Shown here piece by piece: positions 23,437-34,896 of a DNA stretch of 64,000 bases. Positions within the stretch are counted from its first letter, which is position 1. The number at the start of each line of letters is the position of its first letter. The translations under genes were made by a program, and so were the position numbers. The DNA comes from Tragulus kanchil (taxonomy: Eukaryota; Chordata; Mammalia; Artiodactyla; Tragulidae), in assembly GCA_022376925.1 (NCBI GenBank), contig JAIOJX010000004.1, positions 121,545,123 through 121,609,122 on the forward strand. Reading direction: 5' to 3'. Below the pieces are notes generated by a model. That model was given only the letters and a program-made list of their open reading frames with translations. It was not told where the DNA came from and ran no database searches.

Positions 23437-24345
23437 ATCAAGGCTGTATATTGTTACCCTGCTTATTTAACTTATATACAGAGTACATGATGGGATATGC
23501 CAGTCTGGATGAAGTCCAAGTTGGAATCAAGATTGACAGTAGAGATATCAAAAACCTCACTTATACAGATGATACCACAATAATGGCAGAAAGCAAATGG
23601 GAACTAAAGAGTCTCTTGATGTGGGTGAAAGAGGAGAGTGAAAAAGCTGACCTAAAACTCACCTATAACTCAACATTCAAAAAACTAGGATCATGACATC
23701 CAGTTCCACCACTTCACGGTAAATAGATGGGCAAATAATTAAAACAGTGACAGATTTCATTTTCTAATCACTGCAGATGGTGACTGCAGTCATGAAATTA
23801 AAGATGCTTGCTCCTTGGAAGAGAAGCTATGACAAACCTAGATGGCATGTTTAAAAGCAGAGACCTCACTTTACTGACAAAAGTCCATATAGTCAAAGCT
23901 ATGGTTTTCTCAGTAGTCATGCATAGATGTGACAGTTGGACCATAAAGAAGGCTGAGTGCCAATGAATTGATGCCTTTGAACTGTGGCATTGGAGAAGGC
24001 TCTTGAGAGTCCCTTGGATTGCAAGAAGATCAAACCAGTTAACCTGGAAGGAAATCAACCCTGAATATTCATTGAAGGACCGATGCTGAAGCTGAAGCTC
24101 CAGTACTTTGGCCACCTGATGTGAGAGCTCACTCATTGAAAAAGACTGATTCTGTGAAAAATAAAAGGCTGAAGGAGAAGGAGACAACAGTGGATGAGAT
24201 GGTTGGATAGCATCACTGAGTCGATGGACATGAGTTTGAGCAAGCTCTGGGAGACAGTGAAGGACAGGGAAGCCTGGTGTGCCACAGTCTATGGGGTGAC
24301 AAAGAGTCAGACAAACCTGAGTAACTGAATTGAACTAAACTGATA
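23437..24345 (+). mobile_element. BovB 3' half, duplicate copy
   Basis: Repeats 22334-23245 by duplication F, with single-base differences only. Not an independent insertion. Confidence 0.85.
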
Positions 24346-24510
24346 CTGAGAAAATATATGCATAAATAGAAATCATTAGACTAAGATTTTATAAAAAAAT
24401 TTTCTCAAAAATTAAAAAGCAAAACAAAAGTATCTTTAAAAAGAACACAAAGTGATGATAAAAGCAAACTTCTGTGTTTGAAGAAATATTCTAGAGAAGA
24501 GAAGATCAAA

Positions 24511-25635
24511 ACACATAACTTTGAAATTTAATTCAATAGAGAGATAAATTTTAAAACTTAAGTCATCTTTCTACAGATGAAAGGGAAGGCCAAGGATTAT
24601 TTTCTTGGGGTACATTCCCAGAAATCATCTGATGAAAGTCCCTATTATATCATTTTCTCTCTCATTCATTCCTTCACTGATAATTTCTTGTCAATTAATT
24701 TCTATTGGCTGAGAACTTTCAATTGTAGATCATTTCAGGGTCACTGAGGACTCTAAAATATTAGAATTATAAATACGTAACAAAAAAGAACTGTCTTATC
24801 CCACAAGGTCACCTACAGTTACTCTTGATTTCTTTACTTTGATCAAGTGCCATGAAATTGAATTCCAACTGCTTCTCATCCTATGTAGCTAGATTTATGT
24901 CAGTCTTTTTATAGTAACTTGTATAAGATATTTTTAAAAATCCATTTAATCAGAGTTTCCCTTTATCTATATTTGCATTTACTTACTATATTTCTCACTC
25001 TATTACATCATATCTTTCTAAAAACACCGATTTTACATTCCATTTTCTTCAAAGGATGGATATAAAGAAAGAATATTTAAAAGTTGGGGCACAGTTTCTA
25101 AGGGTTCTGTCACTAATAAGCTGGATACTCTTGGCCAAATAATTTTTCCTTTCTGGACCACCGTTGCCTCCTGAGCAACCACAGGGTGAAAAATGAAAAT
25201 AAAGTTTTATATTAAATGGGCATTCAGTTCTATCATTCCATAATTCCACAAATAATTCAAATGATAAGATCAGACTTTCAGTGTTAAATGCTATCCATTC
25301 TTACTAGTGCCATAATGCAGTACTGATTAAATACATGCATCATTATTCTGGGACTCACATTTAGAGAATTTTAGACCTGAAAGGTATCTACTCTTTTGCC
25401 TAACTATTAGTCCAAGGCCTCAAAATTATTAGTGTCAGAACTGGATATATCATCTAGATTTCCTAGCTTCCAGGTCTAGTGTCCTTCTCTCTTTTCATAT
25501 TAACCTGCAAATGTAATAATTACAATGATTACACTTATAAATACTATAATGTACAAAAGCCTGACAAATATTTTGAATTATTCTTTTCCCTCACATGAAC
25601 TTTGTAGAAGATACTAGTAGTGGAGATAATTAAAA
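24511..25635. other. unique noncoding DNA
   Basis: AT-rich with no supported gene, RNA or transposon. Confidence 0.4.
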
Positions 25636-25850
25636 CACAGAGTGTCCTCGGTGGCACGGTGATAATCTGCTATCAGTGCAGGAGATACAGAGAAGATGTG
25701 GGCTTGATCCCTGAATTGGGAAGATTCCTTGGAGAAGGGAATGGCTACCCATTCCAGTATTCCTGCCTGGAAAATTCCATGCACAGAGGAGTCTTGTGGG
25801 CTATAATCTGTGGGGTCACAAACAATCGGACAGGACCGAGCATACTTATA
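25636..25850 (+). mobile_element. BOV-A/Bov-tA SINE, diverged
   Basis: Contains GTGCAGGAGATACAGAGAAG, TTGATCCCTGAATTGGGAAG, CCTTGGAGAAGGGAATGGCT, CATTCCAGTATTCCTGCCTG and TGGGGTCACAAACAATCGGA, in the consensus order. The A-box region is corrupted, so it is an older copy. Confidence 0.85.
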
Positions 25851-26125
25851 TACAAGGAAAACACAGATTAACAACATTTGGCATTTTCTATCTAGCTTGC
25901 ATCTGGATAGATTTGGGCAGTCTCCAGCAACACGGCAGTCTCCAAAACGAAGGTTGAGAAATTGCAGGTTTTCCTATAAGAGACAGGTCCAGTAAATACA
26001 CCTCTATGAGAAAATACACCCCAAATAATACTCAACAGCACATAGCATACACATCTGTGGAGGCAAAGACTGATTTGAGTTTCCATATATGACCAATTTA
26101 AATCACATTACTTTCTCATTCTATA

Positions 26126-26381
26126 ATTTTTTTTAATACTTTTGGCCTCTTTTATTGGTTTCTTATTTTTTAATTTTCACCCATCATTATTCTTTGGCAT
26201 ATGTGGGCCTCCCATTGCAGTGGCCTCTTTCATTGCAGAGCACTGGCTCTGGACGCATGCATTCAGAGCGTTGGCTCATAACTGGACACACCAGTCCAGT
26301 GGCTTCCCAGCATGTGGTATCGAACTGGTGTCCCTTGCACCGTAAGGCAGACTCTTTACCCACTGGACCAACAGGAAAGCC
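26126..26381 (-). mobile_element. CHR-type SINE (copy 1), 11-bp TSD
   Basis: Minus-strand SINE with a head near 26360-26381 and the short tail (ccaataaaagaggcc). The direct repeat CTCATTCTATA flanks it at 26115-26125 and 26382-26392. The B-box is partly decayed. Confidence 0.82.
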
Positions 26382-26540
26382 CTCATTCTATAAAAGACCT
26401 TTTTAAATGAAAATTCATTCAAAATTGTCTGGTAAAAGATTTTATTCCTTTTAAATAAAAGCATGTTACTTTTATTAACTTTAATAATATCTGTATAGTA
26501 GTGATGAAAGTAAAACATTATAATAGAATACTGGTGATTT

Positions 26541-26836
26541 ATGTAAGCCCCTTGGACAGCAAGGAGAGTAAACCAGTCAATCCTAAAGGAAATCAACCCT
26601 GAATATTCATTCCTGATATAAAGAGTTAACTCATTGGAAAAGACCCTGATGCTGGGAAAGACTGAGGAAAAGAGAAGAAGGGGTTGACAGAGGATGATAA
26701 TGGCTTGATGGGATCATGGACTCAATGGACATGAGTTTGAGCAAACTCTGGGAAATGGTGAAGGACAGGGAAGCCTGGTGTGCTGCAGTCCATGGTGCAG
26801 CAGAGAGTCAAACATAACTGAGTGACTGAACAACAA
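26541..26836 (+). mobile_element. BovB 3'-terminal fragment (copy 1)
   Basis: Begins near CCCCTTGGACAGCAAGGAGA and runs through ATCAACCCTGAATATTCATT, ATGGACATGAGTTTGAGCAA and GACAGGGAAGCCTGGTGTGC to ACATAACTGAGTGACTGAAC. A typical 5'-truncated BovB. Confidence 0.88.
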
Positions 26837-27254
26837 TGTAAGGGATCTTAAAGTGGTTTACTTTTGGAAAATGTGCACCAAATGAGCAGCCACTGCCTTC
26901 TGTTGATCTCTTACCTAAGCTCCTAGACCCCTCCACTAGAGCACCCTTAGGCTTGAGAACAGTATCTCTTCCATTTCTATCCATTGAAGAGGAGCATTTT
27001 CCTAACAACATTTGGCATTTTCTATCTAGCTTCATCGAGTTTGGGCAGTCTCCAGCAACACGGCAGTCTCCAAAACGAAGGTTGAGAAATTGCAGGTTTT
27101 CCTATAAGAGACAGGTCCAGTAAATACACCTCTATGAGAAAATACACCCCAAATAATACTCAACAGCACATAGCATACACATCTGTGGAGGCAAAGACTG
27201 ATTTGAGTTTCCATATATGACCAATTTAAATCACATTACTTTCTCATTCTATAA

Positions 27255-27510
27255 TTTTTTTTAATACTTTTGGCCTCTTTTATTGGTTTCTTATTTTTTA
27301 ATTTTCACCCATCATTATTCTTTGGCATATGTGGGCCTCCCATTGCAGTGGCCTCTTTCATTGCAGAGCACTGGCTCTGGACGCATGCATTCCAGAGCGT
27401 TGGCTCATAACTGGACACACCAGTCCAGTGGCTTCCCAGCATGTGGTATCGAACTGGTGTCCCTTGCACCGTAAGGCAGACTCTTTACCCACTGGACCAA
27501 CAGGAAAGCC
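27255..27510 (-). mobile_element. CHR-type SINE (copy 2, by duplication G)
   Basis: Same insertion as 26126-26381, with one extra C. Not independent. Confidence 0.82.
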
Positions 27511-27669
27511 CTCATTCTATAAAAGACCTTTTTAAATGAAAATTCATTCAAAATTGTCTGGTAAAAGATTTTATTCCTTTTAAATAAAAGCATGTTACTT
27601 TTATTAACTTTAATAATATCTGTATAGTAGTGATGAAAGTAAAACATTATAATAGAATACTGGTGATTT

Positions 27670-27964
27670 ATGTAAGCCCCTTGGACAGCAAGGAGAGTAA
27701 ACCAGTCAATCCTAAAGGAAATCAACCCTGAATATTCATTCCTGATATAAAGAGTTAACTCATTGGAAAAGACCCTGATGCTGGGAAAGACTGAGGAAAA
27801 GAGAAGAAGGGGTTGACAGAGGATGATAATGGCTTGATGGGATCATGGACTCAATGGACATGAGTTTGAGCAAACTCTGGGAAATGGTGAAGGACAGGGA
27901 AGCCTGGTGTGCTGCAGTCCATGGTGCAGCAGAGAGTCAAACATAACTGAGTGACTGAACAACA
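27670..27964 (+). mobile_element. BovB 3'-terminal fragment (copy 2, by duplication G)
   Basis: Same fragment as 26541-26836, shifted by 1129 bp. Confidence 0.85.
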
Positions 27965-28336
27965 ATGTAAGGGATCTTAAAGTGGTTTACTTTTGGAAAA
28001 TGTGCACCAAATGAGCAGCCACTGCCTTCTGTTGATCTCTTACCTAAGCTCCTAGACCCCTCCACTAGAGCACCCTTAGGCTTGAGAACAGTATCTCTTC
28101 CATTTCTATCCATTGAAGAGGAAATCACCAAGGCTCAGGCTCTTGTTCTTGGGCTGTTTTGATGAAAGGCTGGGATCTGGATTGGAAACCCCTCCATTTG
28201 CATTCCAGCCAAGTGGCTGGGCTGCCTCCATCCCCCATTACTGGGCCCCAGTGGCTGGGCTCTCTCCATGCCCATTACTGGGTCCTAGTAGGGAGCAGCC
28301 TATGTGACAAAATATTTCACCTTCTACTCATCCTTT

Positions 28337-28609
28337 TTTTCTTTTTCTTTAGGCCACTTCTATTGGTCTTTCATTTATCTATTTTCATCCATCTTTGTTC
28401 TTTGGCCTGTGTGGGTCTCCCATCGCAGTGGCCTCTGTTGTCGCAGAGCACCAGCTCTGGGCGCATGCGCTCCAGAACTCTGGCTCGGTAATTGGACACA
28501 TAGATCCAGCTGCTCTATGGCAGGTGGGATCTTCCCAGGCCAGGGATCGAACTGGCGCCCCCTGCACTGCAACGTGGTGTCCCTATACACTGGACCACCA
28601 GGGAAGCCC
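28337..28609 (-). mobile_element. CHR-type SINE (copy 1), 13-bp TSD
   Basis: Minus-strand SINE with a well-kept head (ccactgga..accagggaagcccc side near 28590-28609) and B-box complement gggatcgaac near 28543. The direct repeat CTACTCATCCTTT lies at 28324-28336 and 28610-28622. Confidence 0.87.
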
Positions 28610-29488
28610 CTACTCATCCTTTCTTAATAGTAATTTGCTTCCAGCTTCTGTACCTTCCTGATGAAAGTTGAAGGATATAGAGTTCTCTCTTTCCCCGTCT
28701 ACCAACATATGTCAGGCACAGATTCTCAGTTTACACTAATAGTCACTCAGCAGAATGGCTTTGGAAAATGTACTTGGTAATAAAGACAATTCAAACAGGA
28801 AAAAAAAAAAAAAGAATTCCTTCCAAATGACAGAAGCAAATATTTTAAGACAAAAAAAGGATGTAAATGAAACTGGCTCCCCAAACTTTATACAATAAAT
28901 AATTTCTCCCTAAAACATCTATCTACTGTCACGTGGATAGCCTTATGTATTTTCAGTAGGCTTAAAAGAGTAGTGTTTATCAATTAAAATGTTCCTACGT
29001 ACTAAAACTAATTATACTTTTATATTGCTAAATCTGGAAGTTGCTTTATTTAAGAAAAAAATCTGAGGTTTCTATCTTTACCAAATATGTGACTTCCTTG
29101 CTGTCTGTATTTTATTTCCCTTGCTTATTTACCAAAAGATAACTAGTCACTTTTTCCCACTGGCGCTGCTTAGTTAAAATTTTTAACATCATAGTCTATT
29201 TTCTTTTGGATTTTGCTCAGCCCTCATGCTTAGGCTTGAGAACAGTATCTCTTCCATTTCTCTCCATTGAAGAGGAAATCACCAAGGCTCAGGCTCTTGT
29301 TCTTGGGATGTTTTGATGAAAGGCTGGGATCTGGATTGAAACCCTCCATTTGCATTCCAGCCAAGTGGCTGGGCTGCCTCCATCCCCCATTACTGGGCCC
29401 CAGTGGCTGGGCTCTCTCCATGCCCATTACTGGGTCCTAGTAGGGAGCAGCCTATGTGACAAAATATTTCACCTTCTACTCATCCTTT

Positions 29489-29761
29489 TTTTCTTTTTCT
29501 TTAGGCCACTTCTATTGGTCTTTCATTTATCTATTTTCATCCATCTTTGTTCTTTGGCCTGTGTGGGTCTCCCATCGCAGTGGCCTCTGTTGTCGCAGAG
29601 CACCAGCTCTGGGCGCATGCGCTCCAGAACTCTGGCTCGGTAATTGGACACATAGATCCAGCTGCTCTATGGCAGGTGGGATCTTCCCAGGCCAGGGATC
29701 GAACTGGCGCCCCCTGCACTGCAACGTGGTGTCCCTATACACTGGACCACCGGGGAAGCCC
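29489..29761 (-). mobile_element. CHR-type SINE (copy 2, by duplication H)
   Basis: Same insertion as 28337-28609, including its TSD, shifted by 1152 bp. One substitution in the head. Confidence 0.87.
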
Positions 29762-30799
29762 CTACTCATCCTTTCTTAATAGTAATTTGCTTCCAGCTTC
29801 TGTACCTTCCTGATGAAAGTTGAAGGATATAGAGTTCTCTCTTTCCCCGTCTACCAACATATGTCAGGCACAGATTCTCAGTTTACACTAATAGTCACTC
29901 AGCAGAATGGCTTTGGAAAATGTACTTGGTAATAAAGACAATTCAAACAGGAAAAAAAAAAAAAAGAATTCCTTCCAAATGACAGAAGCAAATATTTTAA
30001 GACAAAAAAAGGATGTAAATGAAACTGGCTCCCCAAACTTTATACAATAAATAATTTCTCCCTAAAACATCTATCTACTGTCACGTGGATAGCCTTATGT
30101 ATTTTCAGTAGGCTTAAAAGAGTAGTGTTTATCAATTAAAATGTTCCTACGTACTAAAACTAATTATACTTTTATATTGCTAAATCTGGAAGTTGCTTTA
30201 TTTAAGAAAAAAAAAATCTGAGGTTTCTATCTTTACCAAATATGTGACTTCCTTGCTGTCTGTATTTTATTTCCCTTGCTTATTTACCAAAAGATAACTA
30301 GTCACTTTTTCCCACTGGCGCTGCTTAGTTAAAATTTTTAACATCATAGTCTATTTTCTTTTGGATTTTGACAATGGGAGACCCTGTCCTTAGGTTTTTC
30401 CATGTTTGCTCTAATTTAAAGTTTTGCTTAATTTAAAAGTATATTATCAAAAATTCAACTCAAACAACTCAATTCAAACTCAAAATACAAAAGCAAAGTT
30501 GAAAATGGTAGCAGTGTTTGTTACCTAAATTCTAACTCTTAAGCAATGAGTACATAGGGACTTTTTCCCCAGGGCCACCTTTGTTCTCTGAAAAAATGAT
30601 TTAGCCTCCTGCCTCCAGTCTTCAGTGGTCAGACTGGGGGTCTTGTGATAAGAAACCTCACCTTACTTTTGCAGGGAGGAAAACAATTCTGACCCTATAG
30701 TGAAACTGTTTTGTGGTTGTGGTGGTGGTTGTTGTTGTTTTTTTTTTTTTAACTTGCTTTTTGTTGCTTTTGTTATTATAATCATAATCATACATAATG

Positions 30800-31152
30800 C
30801 TTTGTCTCTGACAATCCTGCCCATCTTCCCATCTTCCAGATTGTTAAACTAAAGTGTCCTTGTTCAGAACTCTGCTGCCTGAGGATGGCTGAAAGGGAGA
30901 AATTAACACATTGCCTGCCTGAGGCTCAGCATTCTAGGAGATGTTTTTACTCTCCTTCCTCATCACCCCTCATCTCTGATCTATAAAAGAACCTGGCATC
31001 CAGACCCCAACAAAATGGTTATTTTGAGGTGCTAGCCTGTTTATCTTCTCAGTTAGCTGCTTTCTGAATAGTCATTTTCCTTGCCTCAACACCTTGTCTC
31101 TCAGAGTCATTGGCCTGTCTTGCAGCAAGCAAAGCAAGCCTGGACTGGGTAA
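30800..31152 (+). mobile_element. solo-LTR-like sequence (endogenous retrovirus), copy 1
   Basis: The right part reads like the U3-R-U5 of a gammaretrovirus-type LTR. There is a TATA box in CTATAAAAGAACC near 30982. GAGGTGCTAGCCTG and CTTGCCTCAACACCTTGTCT follow. The end near 31152 reads GACTGGGTAACA, a plausible CA terminus. The left edge is uncertain. No internal viral genes are nearby. The family assignment is from general resemblance only. Confidence 0.5.
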
Positions 31153-31883
31153 CATTAGGAAGTTTCAGTTGCTTGCTAGGAATGTCCTCAAGTAGCTTGA
31201 AAGTTTTTTTCTCCGCTATGTAGAATCTTTGAGGAGTTTATCCAGCCTTAAATTTCCAAGCAAAAGAAGCAAATTATTTTTCAGCTTGGCATAAAATAGC
31301 TCAGGAATCAGATTTCTACCCCCAAGAGAGAAAAAGGAGAAGGGCAATTTGACACGTAAAGCACAGCTCCCAAGTTAGGAAAAGGCTCTCTATAGTTACT
31401 GGCGCTGCTTAGTTAAAATTTTTAACATCATAGTCTGTTTTCTTTTGGATTTTGACAATGGGAGACCCTGTCCTTAGGTTTTTCCATGTTTGCTCTAATT
31501 TAAAGTTTTGCTTAATTTAAAAGTATATTATCAAAAATTCAACTCAAACAACTCAATTCAAACTCAAAATACAAAAGCAAAGTTGAAAATGGTAGCAGTG
31601 TTTGTTACCTAAATTCTAACTCTTAAGCAATGAGTACATAGGGACTTTTTCCCCAGGGCCACCTTTGTTCTCTGAAAAAATGATTTAGCCTCCTGCCTCC
31701 AGTCTTCAGTGGTCAGACTGGGGGTCTTGTGATAAGAAACCTCACCTTACTTTTGCAGGGAGGAAAACAATTCTGACCCTATAGTGAAACTGTTTTGTGG
31801 TTGTGGTGGTGGTTGTTGTTGTTGTTTTTTTTCTTGCTTTTTGTTGCTTTTGTTATTATAATCATAATCATACATAATGCTTT

Positions 31884-32236
31884 GTCTCTGACAATCCTGC
31901 CCATCTTCCCATCTTCCAGATTGTTAAACTAAAGTGTCCTTGTTCAGAACTCTGCTGCCTGAGGATGGCTGAAAGGGAGAAATTAACACATTGCCTGCCT
32001 GAGGCTCAGCATTCTAGGAGATGTTTTTACTCTCCTTCCTCATCACCCCTCATCTCTGATCTATAAAAGAACCTGGCATCCAGACCCCAACAAAATGGTT
32101 ATTTTGAGGTGCTAGCCTGTTTATCTTCTCAGTTAGCTGCTTTCTGAATAGTCATTTTCCTTGCCTCAACACCTTGTCTCTCAGAGTCATTGGCCTGTCT
32201 TGCAGCAAGCAAAGCAAGCCTGGACTGGGTAACATT
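31884..32236 (+). mobile_element. solo-LTR-like sequence, copy 2 (by duplication I)
   Basis: Same block as 30800-31152, shifted by about 1084 bp. No difference was noticed in the TATA-to-end part. Confidence 0.5.
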
Positions 32237-32556
32237 AGGAAGTTTCAGTTGCTTGCTAGGAATGTCCTCAAGTAGCTTGAAAGTTTTTTTCTCCGCTATG
32301 TAGAATCTTTGAGGAGTTTATCCAGCCTTAAATTTCCAAGCAAAAGAAGCAAATTATTTTTCAGCTTGGCATAAAATAGCTCAGGAATCAGATTTCTACC
32401 CCCAAGAGAGAAAAAGGAGAAGGGCAATTTGACACGTAAAGCACAGCTCCCAAGTTAGGGGAAAAGGCTCTCTATAGTTACTGCTACAATGTCAATAATG
32501 AAGCAGAAAAGGCAGTTGTGCAGAACAGAAGTCTACATTTAGAAAAGGAATGAAGA

Positions 32557-32708
32557 GGGCTTTCCTGGTGGCTCTGTGGTAAAGAATCCACTTGCCAATG
32601 CAGGAGACATGGGTTCAATTCCTGATCTGGGAGGATCAAACCTGCCACAGAGCAACAATGCCCACGTGCCTATGCGCTAAAGCCCAGCAGCGGCAACTAC
32701 TGGGCCAC
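32557..32708 (+). mobile_element. Bov-tA SINE, truncated
   Basis: GGGCTTTCCTGGTGGCTCTG, GCCAATGCAGGAGACATGGG and TTCAATTCCTGATCTGGGAG give the tRNA-like head. The second half (CCACAGAGCAACAATGCCCA) is the Bov-tA body, cut short. Confidence 0.8.
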
Positions 32709-32838
32709 TTTAATCTTGGCCATCTTCCTAATTCATGTTTTGGAGTAAAAAAAAAAAATTTTCAATCAATTCCAAATGATCTAAAGGGTTTTATTTTTCA
32801 ATTCAAACAAAACTAAATAGCTAACAAGAAGTATTGAA

Positions 32839-32880
<42 letters not shown>

Positions 32881-33417
32881 AAAATGACAGGAATGAGGGA
32901 TTGACTAAGGTGATTTCCCAAAATTAAGCTTCTAATAAAAGAAAATATGATAAAAATAGTTCTTATGTATTTCATTTTTAATCATGGCAAACATAGATAA
33001 AATAGTAAAACCAATACCAGATAAATACATAAAACTGGAGAACACTGCTACCTAATGCTGTAAAGTAGGAAGAGCATAGGTTAACCCGTGCCCAAATGAG
33101 CCTACATATGGTTAGTGACAAAATAGTATTTCCTCTTCATATGTTAGCCAAAGAAATATTTCTAAGTCCTTTTTCTCTCTGCCCATAAAATTTAAATATA
33201 TCAAGCCAAAATATCCAAACTCCTACTGATAACTGACTAGGAATATAAAAGTCAGAATGGCATAGGCAAGAAGCCCTTATAGATTCTTCACCAGAAATTA
33301 ATTTTAAAATGCCATATTCTGAATTGTTATTCCAACTGTTTATCCAGGACTTATGTAGATGATTTCTTAACTTAGAGGTAACCTCATATATTTTCAACCA
33401 TAAGGGCATGCTTTTCT
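32709..33417. other. unique noncoding DNA with microsatellite
   Basis: Nothing coding is supported. It contains the (GT)n tract listed separately. The rest is AT-rich intergenic DNA. Confidence 0.4.
32841..32879. repeat. (GT)19 microsatellite
   Basis: An uninterrupted GT dinucleotide run of about 19 units. Likely polymorphic. It lies about 15.5 kb 5' of the FGF10 start in this assembly, less after duplications are collapsed. Confidence 0.95.
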
Positions 33418-33607
33418 AAAGACACAGGTTGAAATAAGCCCTGAGAATTCTCCAAAGGACATGCTAAACGCCCTGGAGATTCTGAAATGTTCCTTTGCTC
33501 CCTCCCAGTCCCACAGTCTCAGCAGGGCCCACTAATGTTCCGGCAAGGGTGGTGCACCCATTAAGAATGCAAAAGCTGAAATTCTTGCAATTTGCTATTT
33601 TGTATAC

Positions 33608-33765
33608 GTGTGTGTGCTCACTTGTGCCTGATTCTTTGTGACCCCATGGATTGTGTAGCCCACCAGGCTCCTCTGTCCACGGAATTTCCCAGGAAAGAAT
33701 ACTTGAGTGAGTTACCATTTCCTTCTCCAGGGATCTTTCAGGCCCGGGGATCAAACATACATACT
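33608..33765 (-). mobile_element. BOV-A SINE fragment (copy 1)
   Basis: Reverse complement of the BOV-A module: TTCTTTGTGACCCCATGGAT, CACCAGGCTCCTCTGTCCAC, ACCATTTCCTTCTCCAGGGA and GGGGATCAAAC. The tRNA head is absent. Confidence 0.85.
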
Positions 33766-34738
33766 AGCTCATTACTCTCATCCTGGACAGCTTGCTTCAT
33801 CTTGCCAGGCCTTCTTTTTTTCTTCTTGTTTTTCACCTGTAAAGACCTAAGGAGGTCAAAGTCTTTTTCAGATATAAGGATTCAAAGTTTTATCATTGTT
33901 CAGAGTGATAAGGTGAGAGGGTAAAAGAAAAATCCTTGAGCTAAGCTTCATAAATCTAGGCTATATTGATTTTTGCAAGTTACACTTCTATGAAATTTGT
34001 GAAATTGTCTAAACAGTGATCAGCCCACAAAATTATCTATATATGTATTTGATCTTCGGAGTTTTGTTACTATAACCAGCTTTTATACCCAACTGTGTAT
34101 CTCGAGCCTGCCTGCATCTCTATTCTTAAAGAATTATCCTTATAGAAAAACAAACAGGCCAGAAAATAATAGTATTAATTTCCCCTGTTTCCTTTCTATA
34201 CTAAACTATAAGCAAAGATCAGTCAGTGCAACAGATTTACTCACAAAAAAATGATTTTTAAAAATTAGTAAATATTTCTATTAGAAAACATTATAATTTT
34301 CATAGCAAACTAAAAAGCAGAAAGCTAATTTTCATATAGATCTTTAATTACAGTTTTCTACAAATACATATTATTTATGAACACAATTTCTACTTCACTG
34401 AATTCCTTTTCTGAAGTTATTTGTGTGAAAGTATTTTATTGTACATTTGGTAACCAAAACATTCTACTCTTTAATTTTATACTTCAAAATCATTTACCAA
34501 ATCAAAAATTTCTGCAATAATCAATCAAAACTTAATACTAGATGCCCTAAAGACACAGGTTGAAATAAGCCCTGAGAATTCTCCAAAGGACATGCTAAAC
34601 GCCCTGGAGATTCTGAAATGTTCCTTTGCTCCCTCCCAGTCCCACAGTCTCAGCAGGGCCCACTAATGTTCCGGCAAGGGTGGTGCACCCATTAAGAATG
34701 CAAAAGCTGAAATTCTTGCAATTTGCTATTTTGTATAC

Positions 34739-34896
34739 GTGTGTGTGCTCACTTGTGCCTGATTCTTTGTGACCCCATGGATTGTGTAGCCCACCAGGCT
34801 CCTCTGTCCACGGAATTTCCCAGGAAAGAATACTTGAGTGAGTTACCATTTCCTTCTCCAGGGATCTTTCAGGCCCGGGGATCAAACATACATACT
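34739..34896 (-). mobile_element. BOV-A SINE fragment (copy 2, by duplication J)
   Basis: Same as 33608-33765, shifted by 1131 bp. Confidence 0.85.

Larger units (their letters stand above)
22334..24510. repeat. tandem duplication F (unit about 1102 bp)
   Basis: Copy 1 is about 22334-23417 and copy 2 about 23437-24510. The units meet across a low-complexity seam (caaacaaaaaaactaatctt, 23411-23430). A 1-bp indel (ttggaagg against ttgaagg near 22972/24074) shifts frames. The first copy overlaps the end of duplication E by about 190 bases. Confidence 0.92.
25870..28125. repeat. tandem duplication G (unit about 1.13 kb)
   Basis: Copy 1 is about 25870-27003 and copy 2 about 27004-28125, offset 1134 falling to 1129. 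The start of copy 2 is degraded (cttcatcgagtttggg against cttgcatctggatagatttggg). A 1-bp indel (cattcagagcg/cattccagagcg) lies in the SINE. The unit holds a SINE and a BovB 3' end. Confidence 0.92.
28075..30370. repeat. tandem duplication H (unit about 1.15 kb)
   Basis: Copy 1 is about 28075-29215 and copy 2 about 29229-30370, offset 1154 falling to 1152. Differences include gggctgtt/gggatgtt, ggaaacccctcc/gaaaccctcc, accaggg/accgggg and an A-run that is longer by 3 in copy 2 (30207-30216). The true right flank (ttttgacaatgggag) appears only after copy 2. Confidence 0.92.
30314..32483. repeat. tandem duplication I (unit about 1084 bp)
   Basis: Copy 1 is 30314-31397 and copy 2 is 31398-32483. 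The copies differ in a (GTT)n/poly-T tract (30729-30752 against 31811-31833) and in a G insertion (gttagga/gttagggga). The first copy overlaps the end of duplication H by about 57 bases. Confidence 0.92.
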
